From SMXQ01 sp033720855 (GTDB lineage Bacteria; Pseudomonadota; Alphaproteobacteria; SMXQ01), in the NCBI GenBank assembly GCA_033720855.1, contig JAWWBR010000025.1, forward strand, positions 1-33,504: a DNA stretch of 33,504 nucleotides. Direction: 5' to 3'. Below, piece after piece: positions 1 through 8,256 of the stretch. The notes beneath the pieces were generated by a model that saw nothing but the letters and a program-made list of their open reading frames with translations, searched no databases and had not been told where the DNA came from. Numbering within the stretch: position 1 is the stretch's first letter; each line of letters begins with the position of its first letter. Position numbers and translations under genes: made by a program.

Positions 1-172
1 GCATCGCCCGAAGCGCCTCGAAGGGCGAATCCGGGGGCGTGTAGGTGCGGCCCTCGGCGAAGGGGAAGCGGGCCGCCGGCCCGAACACGTGGCAGTGCGC
101 ATCGCAGGCGCCCGCGGGCGCGGCGAAGCTGGGCGCTTTGGTGTCCGGGTCGGGACCCTGGCAGTAATTCAT
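1..172 (-). CDS. Amidohydrolase-family metal-dependent hydrolase, 5' fragment
   Basis: Read on the minus strand from an ATG at 172, an open frame runs about 57 codons to the left edge without a stop. It starts MNYCQGPDPDT and contains CDAHCHVFGP and a downstream FPFAEGRTYTPP segment. This matches the N-terminus of the amidohydrolase-2 / 2-pyrone-4,6-dicarboxylate lactonase-like TIM-barrel hydrolases, where the HxH of the first strand (here HCH) binds a catalytic metal. Those enzymes open lactones or hydrolyse or decarboxylate small acids; the substrate here cannot be inferred. Only the first quarter or so of the protein is in the window, so integrity of the rest is unknown. No strong Shine-Dalgarno precedes the ATG, so the start is tentative. 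Confidence 0.7.
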   Translation of the reverse strand, partial: MNYCQGPDPDTKAPSFAAPAGACDAHCHVFGPAARFPFAEGRTYTPPDSPFEALRAM

Positions 173-360
173 AGGGACCGCTCGTCCAGTATCGGGGCGG
201 CGCCATGATGGCCCCGGCGGCGGGCAACGGCAACCGGGAAGGATATCCGGAAGGATGCCGATCGTAACAGGCACGGGCTTGACGCTTGCCCATATCGGAG
301 GCCCGATCTCGCTGGAAAAATTCGCCGAGGGTGCGCCGTTGCCCCGGCGCCCCAACGCGC

Positions 361-394
361 AAAAGGGCCCGGAGGTGGAAACCTCCAAGCCCTT
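361..394 (-). terminator. Intrinsic terminator of tRNA-Lys
   Basis: An interrupted hairpin pairs 363-368 with 389-394 (AAGGGC/GCCCTT) and 371-376 with 381-386 (GGAGGT/ACCTCC), around a GGAA tetraloop and a 2-nt internal mismatch. On the minus strand it is followed by TTTT (361-364). It lies 7 nt beyond the tRNA CCA end, so it most likely ends the tRNA transcript. Confidence 0.8.
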
Positions 395-400
395 GAAAAA

Positions 401-476
<76 letters not shown>

Positions 477-513
477 GCAATCCCGCTCCGGGGTCCCGTT
501 CGGGAAGGGCTTG

Positions 514-542
514 GATATAGCAATTGCCTTGGGCTTTGTCGA
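514..542 (-). promoter_or_regulatory. Promoter for tRNA-Lys
   Basis: On the minus strand TCGACA (537-542) and TATATC (514-519) are separated by exactly 17 nt. TGC precedes the -10, giving an extended -10. Transcription would begin about 30 nt upstream of the mature tRNA 5' end. The match to the sigma-70-type consensus is good, but the promoter is predicted only. Confidence 0.6.
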
Positions 543-582
543 GTGGGGCGGCGGGGCCCGGAGGCGGGAAGCGACGGGGGCC

Positions 583-1734
583 TCAGCGTCCGCTCAGATC
601 GTCGCCCGCGCGGCCGAGCACGACCTCGCGGTGGACGTGGACGCCGATCACCAGGCCGAAGCCCATCAGCAGCGTCAGCATCGAGGTGCCGCCGTAGGAG
701 ATCAGCGGCAGCGGCACGCCGACCACCGGGATCAGCCCCATCACCATGGCGATGTTGATGAAGACGTAGAGGAAGAAGGCGGCGGTGACGCCCAGCGCCA
801 GAAGCCGGCCGAAATGGCTCTGGGAGCGGAGCGCGATGGAATAGCCGTAGACCAGCACCAGGGCGTAGAGGGCGAGCAGGCCGATGCCGCCGGCCATGCC
901 GAACTCCTCGGCCAGCATGGTGAAGATGAAGTCGGTCTGTTTTTCCGGCAGGAAGTTGAGATGGGCCTGGCTGCCCCGGAGGAACCCCTTGCCGGTGAGG
1001 CCGCCGGAGCCGAGCGCGATCTTGGACTGCAGGATATGGTAGCCGGCGCCGAGCGGGTCCGATTCGGGATTGAGGAAGGTCAGGATGCGCTGCTTCTGAT
1101 AGCCCTTGAGGAACTGCCAGGCGATGGGAATGGCGATCAGGCCCAAGCCGATGACGGCGCCGAAGGTCCACAGCCTGACCCCGGCGATGAAGAACAGCGC
1201 GCCGCCGATCATCAGCAGCATCATCGCCGTGCCCAGGTCCGGCTGGCGCAGCACCAAAACGGCCGGCAGCACCGTCAACAGCGCCGGCCAGATCAGGTAG
1301 CGCAGCCGGGTGACGGCATCCTCGGGCAGGGCGTGGAAATAGCGCGCGAGCACGATGATCAGCGCCAGCTTCATCAGTTCCGAGGGCTGGACGTTGACCG
1401 GCCCCAGGCTGATCCAGCGCTGCGCGCCCATGCCGGTGGCGCCGATGAACTCGACGGCGACGAGCAGGGCGAGCGCCCCGAGATAGATCAGGTAGGCGCC
1501 GCGCAGCCAGATGCGGATGTCGACGAGCGCGATGGCGATCATCAGCACCAGCCCGGGGCCGAAGCGGATCATCTGGCGCGACGCCCAGGGATCGAGGCTG
1601 CCGTTGCCGGCCGAGTACAGCATGGCGAAGCCGACGCCGGCGATCACCGTCAGCACCAGGACCAGCCCCCAGTTGACCTGGGCGAGCTTCTGCGGAATGG
1701 TCATCTCCGCCGGTTTGAAGAAGCCGCTCAGCAT
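583..1734 (-). CDS. rodA: Rod-shape peptidoglycan glycosyltransferase RodA
   Basis: This 383-residue polytopic membrane protein belongs to the SEDS family (FtsW/RodA/SpoVE), which polymerises glycan strands from lipid II during elongation. It shows about ten hydrophobic segments and the SEDS signature GLIPVVGVPLPLISYGG near the C-terminus. An upstream LPEKQTDFIFTMLAEEFG stretch holds the conserved Asp and acidic residues of the periplasmic catalytic loop. The ATG shares one base with the stop of mrdA (TGATG), so translation is likely coupled to its cognate transpeptidase PBP2. It is the last gene of the mreB-mreC-mreD-mrdA-rodA operon. Length is normal for RodA. Confidence 0.97.
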   Translation of the reverse strand: MLSGFFKPAEMTIPQKLAQVNWGLVLVLTVIAGVGFAMLYSAGNGSLDPWASRQMIRFGPGLVLMIAIALVDIRIWLRGAYLIYLGALALLVAVEFIGATGMGAQRWISLGPVNVQPSELMKLALIIVLARYFHALPEDAVTRLRYLIWPALLTVLPAVLVLRQPDLGTAMMLLMIGGALFFIAGVRLWTFGAVIGLGLIAIPIAWQFLKGYQKQRILTFLNPESDPLGAGYHILQSKIALGSGGLTGKGFLRGSQAHLNFLPEKQTDFIFTMLAEEFGMAGGIGLLALYALVLVYGYSIALRSQSHFGRLLALGVTAAFFLYVFINIAMVMGLIPVVGVPLPLISYGGTSMLTLLMGFGLVIGVHVHREVVLGRAGDDLSGR

Positions 1735-3662
1735 CAGTGCCTCGCCCGATCGCGGCCGGCGGCGATATCGGCGCGCCGCCCGTCGCCATCGTTACCATCG
1801 GCCGCCGCCGATTGCCCCGGCACCTGCGCCGCCCGCTCGGCGCGGAGAAGCGCCTCGCGCATGACGTCGCGGGCGATCGGTGCCGCCGCCTTGGAGCCGC
1901 CGCCGCCGTGCTCGACGACAACCGAGACGGCGTAGCGCGGATCATGGGCCGGGGCGTAGCCCACGAACAGCGCGTGATCGCGCTCCTTCCACGGGCGCTT
2001 TTCGTTCTTGACGACGCCGCGCTCGCGCTCGCCGAGCGTGATGCGCCTGACCTGGCTGGTACCGGTCTTGCCGGCGATGCGCCATTTTTCCTCGCGGATG
2101 CGCGCGCGCCAGGCGGTGCCCCGGGGCGTGTTGGAGACGGCGTACATGCCGCGGCGCACCACATCGAGGGCGTCGCTGGAGACCCCCAACCCGGGCGGCG
2201 GCGCGGGCGGCGCCGGGCCGTCGGGGCCGGGCACGGCCGCGGGCGCCGCGATCAGGCGCGGTTTGACCAGTGATCCGCCATTGGCGATGCGCGCCGTCAT
2301 CACCGCCAGTTGCAGCGGCGTCGCCAGGACGAATCCCTGGCCGATGCCGGCGACCAGGGTCTCGCCGCCCTGCCATTTCTCTCCCATCACCGCGAGCTTC
2401 CATTCCCGGGTCGGGACCAGGCCGGGCTTCTCGCCCGGCAGGCCGAGCCCCACCGGCGCCCCGAGGCCGAACTTCTCGGCCATGGCGGCGATGCGGTTGA
2501 CGCCGACGCGCCGGGCGAGGTCGTAGAAATAGACGTCGCAGCTCTGCTGCAGCCCGCCGACCATGTCGAGCCACCCGTGTCCGTGCTTCTTCCAGCAGTG
2601 GAAGCGGGCATTGCCCAGTTGCGTCCATCCCCTGCAGAAGACCCGGTGATCGGGGCCGACCAGACCCGCCTCCAGCGCCGCCAGGGCAACCATCATCTTG
2701 AAGGTCGAGCCCGGCGCGTATTGACCGGCGATGGTCTTGTTGGTCAGCGGCGCGCGGTCGTTGCCCGTCAGTTCGCGCCAATAGTCCCGGCTCACCCCCA
2801 TGTTGAAGGCGTTGGGATCGAAAGCGGGGGCCGAGGCCAGCGCCAGCACCTCGCCGTTGTTCACGTCCATGACGGTGACGGCGGCGCTTTCCTCGCCGAT
2901 GCGCTCGTGGGCGAATTCCTGCAACCCCATGTCCAGGGTCAGGCGGATACGATCGCCGGGCCGGCCCTCCTTGCGCGAGAGCTCGCGGATCACCCGGCCG
3001 GTGGCGTTGACCTCGACCTCGGCGCGCCCGCCGCGTCCGCGCAAGCGCTTATCGAAGACCTTCTCGATGCCGTTCTTGCCGATCCGCGCCGACGGCAGTT
3101 CCAGCAGCGGGTCGCCGGTCAGCTCGCGCTCGGATACGGCTCCGACATAGCCCACCACGTGGGCCGCCGCGGCGCCGAAGGGATACAGCCGGGTCTGGCC
3201 GACCTCGATCAGCACGCCGGGCAGGTCCGGCGTGTTGACCTCGATCTTGGCCACCTCGCGCCAGTCGAGGTCGTCGCGGACGGTGACCGGAACGAAGCCG
3301 CGTTTGCGCCGGATCTCCTGGCGCACCCGCTTGCGGTCGTGGTCGTCGAGGGCGATGACCCGGGCCACCCGGGCCAGCGTCTGATCGACATCGGGGCTGC
3401 GCTCGGGCACCACCACGAGCTGGTAGTTCTGGCGGTTGGAGGCGATCTCGACGCCGTAGCGATCGAGGATCACCCCCCGGGGCGGGGCCAGCAGGCGCAG
3501 GTTGATGCGGTTGTCCTCGGCCAGCGTGCGGTAGCGGTCGCCCTCGATGACCTGCAGGTAATACATGCGCGCGGCCAGGGTGGTGAGTAGCGCCAGCTTG
3601 CCGCCGGCCAGCAATACGGCGCGGCGGGTGAGGATGCGGTATCGCTCCTGATCGCGGATCAC
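1734..3662 (-). CDS. mrdA: Penicillin-binding protein 2 (elongation DD-transpeptidase)
   Basis: This 642-residue class B PBP cross-links peptidoglycan on the periplasmic side during rod elongation, as partner of RodA. An N-terminal membrane anchor (about residues 15-37) is followed by the PBP dimerisation domain (about 60-230) and the transpeptidase domain. The catalytic motifs are complete: SxxK at S319-K322 (STFK), SCD at 374-376 and KTG at 532-534. A proline-rich insert lies at about 478-491. The start is GTG, chosen because it lies one base after the mreD stop and gives the usual MIRDQERY N-terminus just before the anchor. Confidence 0.97.
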   Translation of the reverse strand: MIRDQERYRILTRRAVLLAGGKLALLTTLAARMYYLQVIEGDRYRTLAEDNRINLRLLAPPRGVILDRYGVEIASNRQNYQLVVVPERSPDVDQTLARVARVIALDDHDRKRVRQEIRRKRGFVPVTVRDDLDWREVAKIEVNTPDLPGVLIEVGQTRLYPFGAAAAHVVGYVGAVSERELTGDPLLELPSARIGKNGIEKVFDKRLRGRGGRAEVEVNATGRVIRELSRKEGRPGDRIRLTLDMGLQEFAHERIGEESAAVTVMDVNNGEVLALASAPAFDPNAFNMGVSRDYWRELTGNDRAPLTNKTIAGQYAPGSTFKMMVALAALEAGLVGPDHRVFCRGWTQLGNARFHCWKKHGHGWLDMVGGLQQSCDVYFYDLARRVGVNRIAAMAEKFGLGAPVGLGLPGEKPGLVPTREWKLAVMGEKWQGGETLVAGIGQGFVLATPLQLAVMTARIANGGSLVKPRLIAAPAAVPGPDGPAPPAPPPGLGVSSDALDVVRRGMYAVSNTPRGTAWRARIREEKWRIAGKTGTSQVRRITLGERERGVVKNEKRPWKERDHALFVGYAPAHDPRYAVSVVVEHGGGGSKAAAPIARDVMREALLRAERAAQVPGQSAAADGNDGDGRRADIAAGRDRARH

Positions 3663-3663
3663 G

Positions 3664-4179
3664 CTACGCCTCCTGGGGCAGAAGCCTGTGTACCCCGTGG
3701 AGAATCCAGGTCAAAAGCGGATAGACGGCGATGGTCACCACGACCTGGAACAGGGCCGCGTCGGCGGCGATCAGGCGGCCGCTGAAACCGACCGCCAGCA
3801 GCCAGCCCGCGGCGCCGGCACCGGCGGCCACGAACATGAATCCCAGCCACACCACCAGGAAGGACTTGTTGCGGAAGAAGATCCGTTGCGAGACGACGAC
3901 GCCGTAGGCCAGCAGCAGGACCACCGCGCCGGAGCCGATCAGGGCGCCGGTCAGGATGTCCTGCAAAAGGCCGATGGCGAAGACCACCACCGGCGGCAAC
4001 AGACCGGGGTGATGGATCGCCCAGAAGAAGACCGAGGCCAGCGCCAGCATCGGCACGATGGCGCCGTATCCGGGAATGGGGAAGGGAATCACGGTGACGA
4101 GCACCAAGACGACGCTGAGACCGGCGGGAATCAAGCGCCGCGCCCAGATGTCCAGACGATTCCACAAACCCGTCATCAC
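3664..4179 (-). CDS. mreD: Rod-shape-determining protein MreD
   Basis: This 171-residue protein is very hydrophobic with about five to six membrane-spanning segments, typical of MreD. MreD is the inner-membrane subunit that links MreC to the elongation complex. Its ATG overlaps the mreC stop (ATGA) and its TAG stop sits one base before the mrdA start, so it is embedded in the coupled mre operon. MreD is poorly conserved in sequence. The assignment rests on size, topology and gene order, which agree completely here. Confidence 0.93.
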   Translation of the reverse strand: MMTGLWNRLDIWARRLIPAGLSVVLVLVTVIPFPIPGYGAIVPMLALASVFFWAIHHPGLLPPVVVFAIGLLQDILTGALIGSGAVVLLLAYGVVVSQRIFFRNKSFLVVWLGFMFVAAGAGAAGWLLAVGFSGRLIAADAALFQVVVTIAVYPLLTWILHGVHRLLPQEA

Positions 4180-5063
4180 TTACGGCGGTTCCCGCTCCCG
4201 GTTCCGTCGGGGACCGCTCCGGGGGCACCGAGCGGCGCGAATTTCACGATCTGCAGGTACTCCAGCCGCGCCAGGTCGGCGAACGGTTCGACCCGGATCA
4301 GCCCGCCCGCGACGGCGCTGACGCGGCCCACCGGCAGGCCCGGCGGCAACACCCCGGCATGGCCCGAGGTGACGATGCGTTGGCCGATTTTGAGCTCGGA
4401 ATTCTCGGCGACGAACTGGAGGCGCGGGCGCGCCGAGTTGTCGCCCGCCAAGATCGCCCGGCTGCGGGTCTCCTCGACGATCACGGGAATGCGCGAATTG
4501 AGATCGGTCAGCAGCAGCACCCGCGCCGTCCGCGCTCCCGCCGCCGTGACGCGGCCGACCAGCACGCCGCCGGCCACGGCCGCCTGCCCCTTGGCGGCGC
4601 CGGCCCGCGCGCCGGCACCGACCAGGACGCTCTTGACGAAGGGACCGCGGCCATCGGCGATCACCCGGGCGGTCAGGTAACCGATTCGCTCGGGCCCGCC
4701 GTAGTTGAGCATGGCGCGAAAGGCCTCGTTTTCCGCCGCCAGGCGATGGGCCGTCCCCTGCCAGGCCCGGAGCCGGCGCACTTCCTGGCGCAGGCGGGCG
4801 TTTTCCGAGCGCAGCGCGATCAGCTCGCGGGCATGGCCGATGCCCCGGTCCACCGCCTCCACCGGATGGAGGACAACCTCGAGGATCGGCGCCGCGACAT
4901 CGGCGACGCCGGTGCGCAGCCGCTCGACGAAGACGGCGTTGGAATTGGCCAGGAACATGAAGCCGAAGCCGACGACGACAAGGGAAACCAGGACCAAACG
5001 CTGGCCCATGCCCCGCAAGGGCACGGCCAGCCTTTCGATCAGTCCCGGTCTCCGGTATTCCAT
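4176..5063 (-). CDS. mreC: Rod-shape-determining protein MreC
   Basis: This 295-residue protein has one N-terminal membrane segment (about residues 20-42), then a coiled-coil region rich in Leu, Glu and Arg (about 70-115), then two beta-barrel-like domains in the periplasm. The motif GGVLVGRV and the later IVTSGHAGVLPPGLPVGRV are typical of MreC. It bridges cytoplasmic MreB to PBP2 and RodA. A strong Shine-Dalgarno (AGAGGGGA) precedes the ATG. It follows mreB by 27 nt and overlaps mreD by 4 nt. Confidence 0.97.
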   Translation of the reverse strand: MEYRRPGLIERLAVPLRGMGQRLVLVSLVVVGFGFMFLANSNAVFVERLRTGVADVAAPILEVVLHPVEAVDRGIGHARELIALRSENARLRQEVRRLRAWQGTAHRLAAENEAFRAMLNYGGPERIGYLTARVIADGRGPFVKSVLVGAGARAGAAKGQAAVAGGVLVGRVTAAGARTARVLLLTDLNSRIPVIVEETRSRAILAGDNSARPRLQFVAENSELKIGQRIVTSGHAGVLPPGLPVGRVSAVAGGLIRVEPFADLARLEYLQIVKFAPLGAPGAVPDGTGSGNRRK

Positions 5064-5090
5064 GCGCGGTCCCCTCTAGCCCCGGCGCGC

Positions 5091-6131
5091 CTAGTAGCGA
5101 TCGAGCACGTCCCTCAGGGTCTTGGTTTCCTCGAGCGCGCGGCCCGTCCCCAGGACGACGCAGCTCAACGGCTCATCGGCGATCGATACGGGCAGGCCGG
5201 TGGCATGGCGCAGCACGTAGTCGAGATTGGAAAGAAGCGCACCGCCGCCGGTCAGCACGATGCCCTTGTCGACGATATCGGCCGCCAATTCCGGCGCCGT
5301 ATGTTCGAGCGCCACCTTGACCGCCTCGATGATGGCGCTGACCGGCTCGGCGAGGCTTTCGGAGATCTGCCGTTCCGAGATGATCAGCTCCTTGGGCACG
5401 CCGTTCATGAGATCGCGGCCCTTGATCTCCATCACCCGGCCCTCGTCGCCTTCGGCCGGCGGACAGGCCGAACCGATTTCCTTCTTGATGCGCTCGGCCG
5501 ATCCCTCGCCCACCAGCAGGTTATGATTGCGCCGGATATAGGCGATGATCGCCTCGTCCATCTTGTCGCCGCCGACGCGCACGCTGCGGGCATAGACGAT
5601 GCCGCCCAGCGACAGCACCGCCACCTCGGTGGTGCCGCCGCCGACATCCACCACCATCGAACCGGTCGGCTCGGTCACCGGCAGGCCGGCGCCGATGGCC
5701 GCGGCCATCGGCTCCTCGATCAGGAACACCCGGCGGGCGCCGGCGCTTTCCGCCGATTCCTGGATCGCCCGCCGTTCCACCGCGGTCGAGCCCGAGGGCA
5801 CGCAGACGACGATCTGCGGATGGGCGAAGGAGCGCCGGTTGTGGACCTTGCGGATGAAGTGCTTGATCATCTGCTCGGCGATGTCGAAGTCGGCGATCAC
5901 GCCGTCGCGCAGGGGCCGGATCGCCTCGATGTTGCCGGGCGTCCGGCCCAGCATCAACTTGGCCTCGTCGCCCACCGCCAGGACCTGCTTATGGCCCTTG
6001 ATGTCGGTGATGGCCACCACCGACGGCTCGTTGAGGACGATACCCCGGCCCTTGACGTAGACCAGCGTATTGGCGGTGCCGAGATCGATGGCCATATCCG
6101 CCGATAGCATGCCGAGCAATCTGGAAAACAT
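5091..6131 (-). CDS. mreB: Actin-like cytoskeletal protein MreB
   Basis: This 346-residue bacterial actin forms membrane-associated filaments that direct lateral wall synthesis. The ATP-binding motifs are clear: DLGTANT at residues 16-22, VVDVGGGTTEV in the second phosphate loop, and GIVLTGGGALL in the adenosine motif. Length is normal. The ATG is preceded by AGAGGAAGAAGAGG, a strong ribosome site. It is the first gene of the mre operon. Only 64 nt separate it from leuA on the same strand and I see no convincing promoter there, so transcription may enter from leuA or from a promoter inside it. Confidence 0.98.
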   Translation of the reverse strand: MFSRLLGMLSADMAIDLGTANTLVYVKGRGIVLNEPSVVAITDIKGHKQVLAVGDEAKLMLGRTPGNIEAIRPLRDGVIADFDIAEQMIKHFIRKVHNRRSFAHPQIVVCVPSGSTAVERRAIQESAESAGARRVFLIEEPMAAAIGAGLPVTEPTGSMVVDVGGGTTEVAVLSLGGIVYARSVRVGGDKMDEAIIAYIRRNHNLLVGEGSAERIKKEIGSACPPAEGDEGRVMEIKGRDLMNGVPKELIISERQISESLAEPVSAIIEAVKVALEHTAPELAADIVDKGIVLTGGGALLSNLDYVLRHATGLPVSIADEPLSCVVLGTGRALEETKTLRDVLDRY

Positions 6132-6153
6132 ATACCTCTTCTTCCTCTGCTGC

Positions 6154-6174
6154 GGCCGGCATCCCGCGCCGGCC
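6154..6174 (-). terminator. Hairpin between leuA and mreB
   Basis: A 7-bp perfect stem (GGCCGGC 6154-6160 with GCCGGCC 6168-6174) lies just after the leuA stop. No T-run follows on the minus strand. It could weaken readthrough from leuA into mreB or protect the leuA mRNA 3' end, but it is not a standard intrinsic terminator. Confidence 0.35.
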
Positions 6175-6195
6175 CCGTAAACCCGACGCTCCGCC

Positions 6196-7746
6196 CTAGG
6201 CCGAGAGTGCCGAGACCGCCTTCTCCCGCTTGACCAGAAGCTTGTTCAAGGCGTTGACATAGGCCCGGGCGGACGCCACCAGGGTGTCGGTGTCGGCCCC
6301 TTGGCCGTTGACCGTCCGCCCTTTCTCCTCGAGGCGGACCGTCACCTCGGCCTGAGCATCGGTCCCGCCGGTGACGCCGTGCACCTGATAGAGCTGCAGC
6401 CGCGCGTCATGGGGGTAGAGCTCGCGAATGGCCCGGAAGGTCGCATCCACCGGACCGTCGCCGGTGGCCGTGGTGGTGCGGTCGGCACCGTCCACCTGCA
6501 GCGTCAACTCCGCGGTCTGCGGCCCTTCGGTGCCGCAGGTGATCTTCAGGTGCGTCACCTGGATGCGGTCGTTGGACCGCACCACGGTGTCGTCGATCAG
6601 CGCCAGGATATCCTCGTCGAAGATCTCCTTCTTCTTGTCCGCCAGATCCTTGAAGCGGCGGAAAGCATCCTCGATGGCGTTTTCGCCGACATCGATTCCC
6701 AAGTCCTTGAGCTTTTCTCGAAACGCGTGGCGGCCCGAATGCTTGCCCATCACCAGCTTCGACTGGGTCAGGCCGACGTCCTCGGGACGCATGATCTCGT
6801 AGGTCTGGGCGTGCTTCAGCATGCCGTGCTGGTGAATGCCCGATTCGTGGGCGAAGGCGTTGGCGCCGACGATCGCCTTGTTGGGCTGCACGACGAAGCC
6901 GGTGACGGCGGACACCAGGCGCGAGGCGCGCATGATCTGGGTCGTGTCCACGCCGGTTTCGAAGGGCAGGATGTCCTTGCGGGTCCTGAGCCCCATGACG
7001 ATCTCTTCCAGGGCGGCATTGCCGGCCCGTTCGCCGAGCCCGTTGATGGTGCATTCGACCTGCCGCGCACCGGCGGCGACGGCGGCCAGCGAATTCGCCA
7101 CCGCCAGGCCGAGATCGTTGTGACAGTGAACCGAGATCACCGCCTTGTCGATGTTGGGCACCCGGTTCCTCAGCATCTCGATCAACGCGCCGAACTCGGC
7201 CGGCACGGCGTAGCCGACGGTGTCGGGGATGTTGATGGTGGTGGCGCCGGCATCGATGGCCGATTCGACGCAGCGGCACAGGAAGTCATGCTCGGAGCGT
7301 GACCCGTCCTCGGGGCTCCATTCCACGTCGTCGGTGTAGTTCCGCGCCCGGGTGACAGAGGCGATCACGGCGGCGTGGACGTCCTCGGGCTCCATCTGCA
7401 GCTTGTATTTCATGTGCAGGGGAGAGGTCGAGATGAAGGTATGGATGCGCTTGCGCTTGGCCGATTGCAGGGCTTCGGCGGCACGGTCGATGTCGCCGTC
7501 ATGGGCGCGGGCTAGCCCGCAGACGGTGGCGTTGCGCAGGCTGGCGGCGATTTCGCGCACGGCATCGAAGTCGCCGTTGGAGGCGATGGGAAAGCCGGCT
7601 TCGATGACGTCGACGCCGAGCTCGTCGAGAACCTCGGCGATGCGCAGCTTTTCCTCCAAGGTCATGGAGGCGCCCGGCGACTGCTCGCCGTCGCGCAATG
7701 TGGTATCGAAAATGGTGACCCGGTTCGAGTCGCTGTTCTTGGTCAT
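6196..7746 (-). CDS. leuA: 2-isopropylmalate synthase
   Basis: This 516-residue enzyme condenses acetyl-CoA with 2-oxoisovalerate, the committed step of leucine synthesis. The catalytic TIM barrel carries TTLRDGEQ (R18, D19) and the metal-binding HCHND motif (H207, H209). The C-terminal part, about residues 390-510, is the regulatory domain that binds leucine for feedback inhibition. The length is that of bacterial long-form LeuA. AAGGA precedes the ATG. It lies downstream of ilvBNC, whose pathway supplies its 2-oxoisovalerate substrate via dihydroxyisovalerate. It is separated from ilvC by a terminator and its own leader. Confidence 0.97.
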   Translation of the reverse strand: MTKNSDSNRVTIFDTTLRDGEQSPGASMTLEEKLRIAEVLDELGVDVIEAGFPIASNGDFDAVREIAASLRNATVCGLARAHDGDIDRAAEALQSAKRKRIHTFISTSPLHMKYKLQMEPEDVHAAVIASVTRARNYTDDVEWSPEDGSRSEHDFLCRCVESAIDAGATTINIPDTVGYAVPAEFGALIEMLRNRVPNIDKAVISVHCHNDLGLAVANSLAAVAAGARQVECTINGLGERAGNAALEEIVMGLRTRKDILPFETGVDTTQIMRASRLVSAVTGFVVQPNKAIVGANAFAHESGIHQHGMLKHAQTYEIMRPEDVGLTQSKLVMGKHSGRHAFREKLKDLGIDVGENAIEDAFRRFKDLADKKKEIFDEDILALIDDTVVRSNDRIQVTHLKITCGTEGPQTAELTLQVDGADRTTTATGDGPVDATFRAIRELYPHDARLQLYQVHGVTGGTDAQAEVTVRLEEKGRTVNGQGADTDTLVASARAYVNALNKLLVKREKAVSALSA

Positions 7747-7817
7747 AGGTCGTTCCTTGCGACGTTAGGCTTCAACGTTGGTTCCGCTTCCCCTGAACGA
7801 CGGCATGATGCCGTGGC

Positions 7818-7949
7818 TCAGGGGCGCCTAAGTCGCAGTCCCGGCCGCAGGACCGGGAAACGGGGCGGCAGGGTACGGCACGTGCGGCCGCGCACCGGCG
7901 CCTGGGCAGCGCCGCGCAGCACGTTTACATCTTTCGACCTATACACCAT
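7818..7949 (-). CDS. Candidate 43-residue leader peptide ahead of leuA
   Basis: On the minus strand an ATG at 7949 opens 43 codons ending in TGA at 7818, within the 5' arm of the hairpin nearest leuA. It begins MVYRSKDVNVLRG and ends VLRPGLRLRRP, with leucine and arginine codons concentrated near the end. A purine-rich AGGCGGAAG sits directly before the ATG, somewhat too close for an ideal ribosome site. Leucine codons just before a hairpin would suit a leucine-sensing leader. Arg/Pro-rich frames also arise by chance in DNA this GC-rich, so this is a candidate only. Confidence 0.25.
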   Translation of the reverse strand: MVYRSKDVNVLRGAAQAPVRGRTCRTLPPRFPVLRPGLRLRRP

Positions 7950-8006
7950 CTTCCGCCTGGCATTATGGGGCACCGCCCCACCTGGTAATGACCGTTACGC
8001 TTGCCT

Positions 8007-8036
8007 TCATAAGGTAGGGCCATTAACCCTTTTCAA
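8007..8036 (-). promoter_or_regulatory. Predicted leuA promoter
   Basis: On the minus strand TTGAAA (8031-8036) and TTATGA (8007-8012) are spaced 18 nt apart. A short dyad, CCCTT-GAA-AAGGG, overlaps the -35. The match is moderate. Confidence 0.4.
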
Positions 8037-8200
8037 GGGCGAGCCCCGCCGGCGCGGACCCCACCGCACCGTAACTTCCGTGATATTAATCCACAAAAGC
8101 GTTAAAAAAATTCGTTAAGGCGCTCTTTTTACGCCGAGTTCTCCCCATTTCGCAACGATCAAATCGAATTTGTCGCCCTTTTGCCATGCGCCGGGACGCC

Positions 8201-8229
8201 AAAGGGCCGCGGCAACGGCACCGCGGCCC
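8201..8229 (-). terminator. Terminator after ilvC
   Basis: A perfect 9-bp GC-rich stem (GGGCCGCGG 8204-8212, CCGCGGCCC 8221-8229) with an 8-nt loop lies just downstream of the ilvC stop. Only TTT follows on the minus strand. It probably separates ilvBNC from leuA transcription, perhaps incompletely. Confidence 0.6.
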
Positions 8230-8256
8230 CGTGACCACCGAAAAGGACAAGGGGGA

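Larger units (their letters stand above)
7747..8200 (-). promoter_or_regulatory. leuA upstream region and mRNA leader
   Basis: The stretch between the ilvC terminator and leuA, about 450 nt, has no established gene. Its right part (8086-8160) is AT-rich, unlike its surroundings. From a predicted promoter at 8007-8036 a leader of about 250 nt would run to leuA. It holds a hairpin TGGGGC-GGT-GCCCCA (7966-7980), extended by outer CATTA/TAATG pairing, and a candidate small ORF at 7818-7949. A compound hairpin next to leuA pairs CCCCTGA with TCAGGGG around an inner ACGGCAT/ATGCCGT stem. None has a T-run, so any control would be translational or need another mechanism. Role inferred from position and structure only. 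Confidence 0.45.

Noticed and set aside
7813..8118. 101-codon plus-strand frame in the leuA upstream region
   Set aside because: Low complexity and basic, lies antisense to the leuA leader, and has no recognisable domain.
8101..8120. Paired TTAA sites in the leuA upstream region as a CtrA box
   Set aside because: The two TTAA halves are separated by 9 nt, not the 7 nt of the CtrA consensus.
8086..8187. A 33-codon minus-strand ORF (starts MAKGRQIRFDR) after the ilvC terminator
   Set aside because: No ribosome site, ends in the AT-rich zone, and resembles no known family; probably chance.
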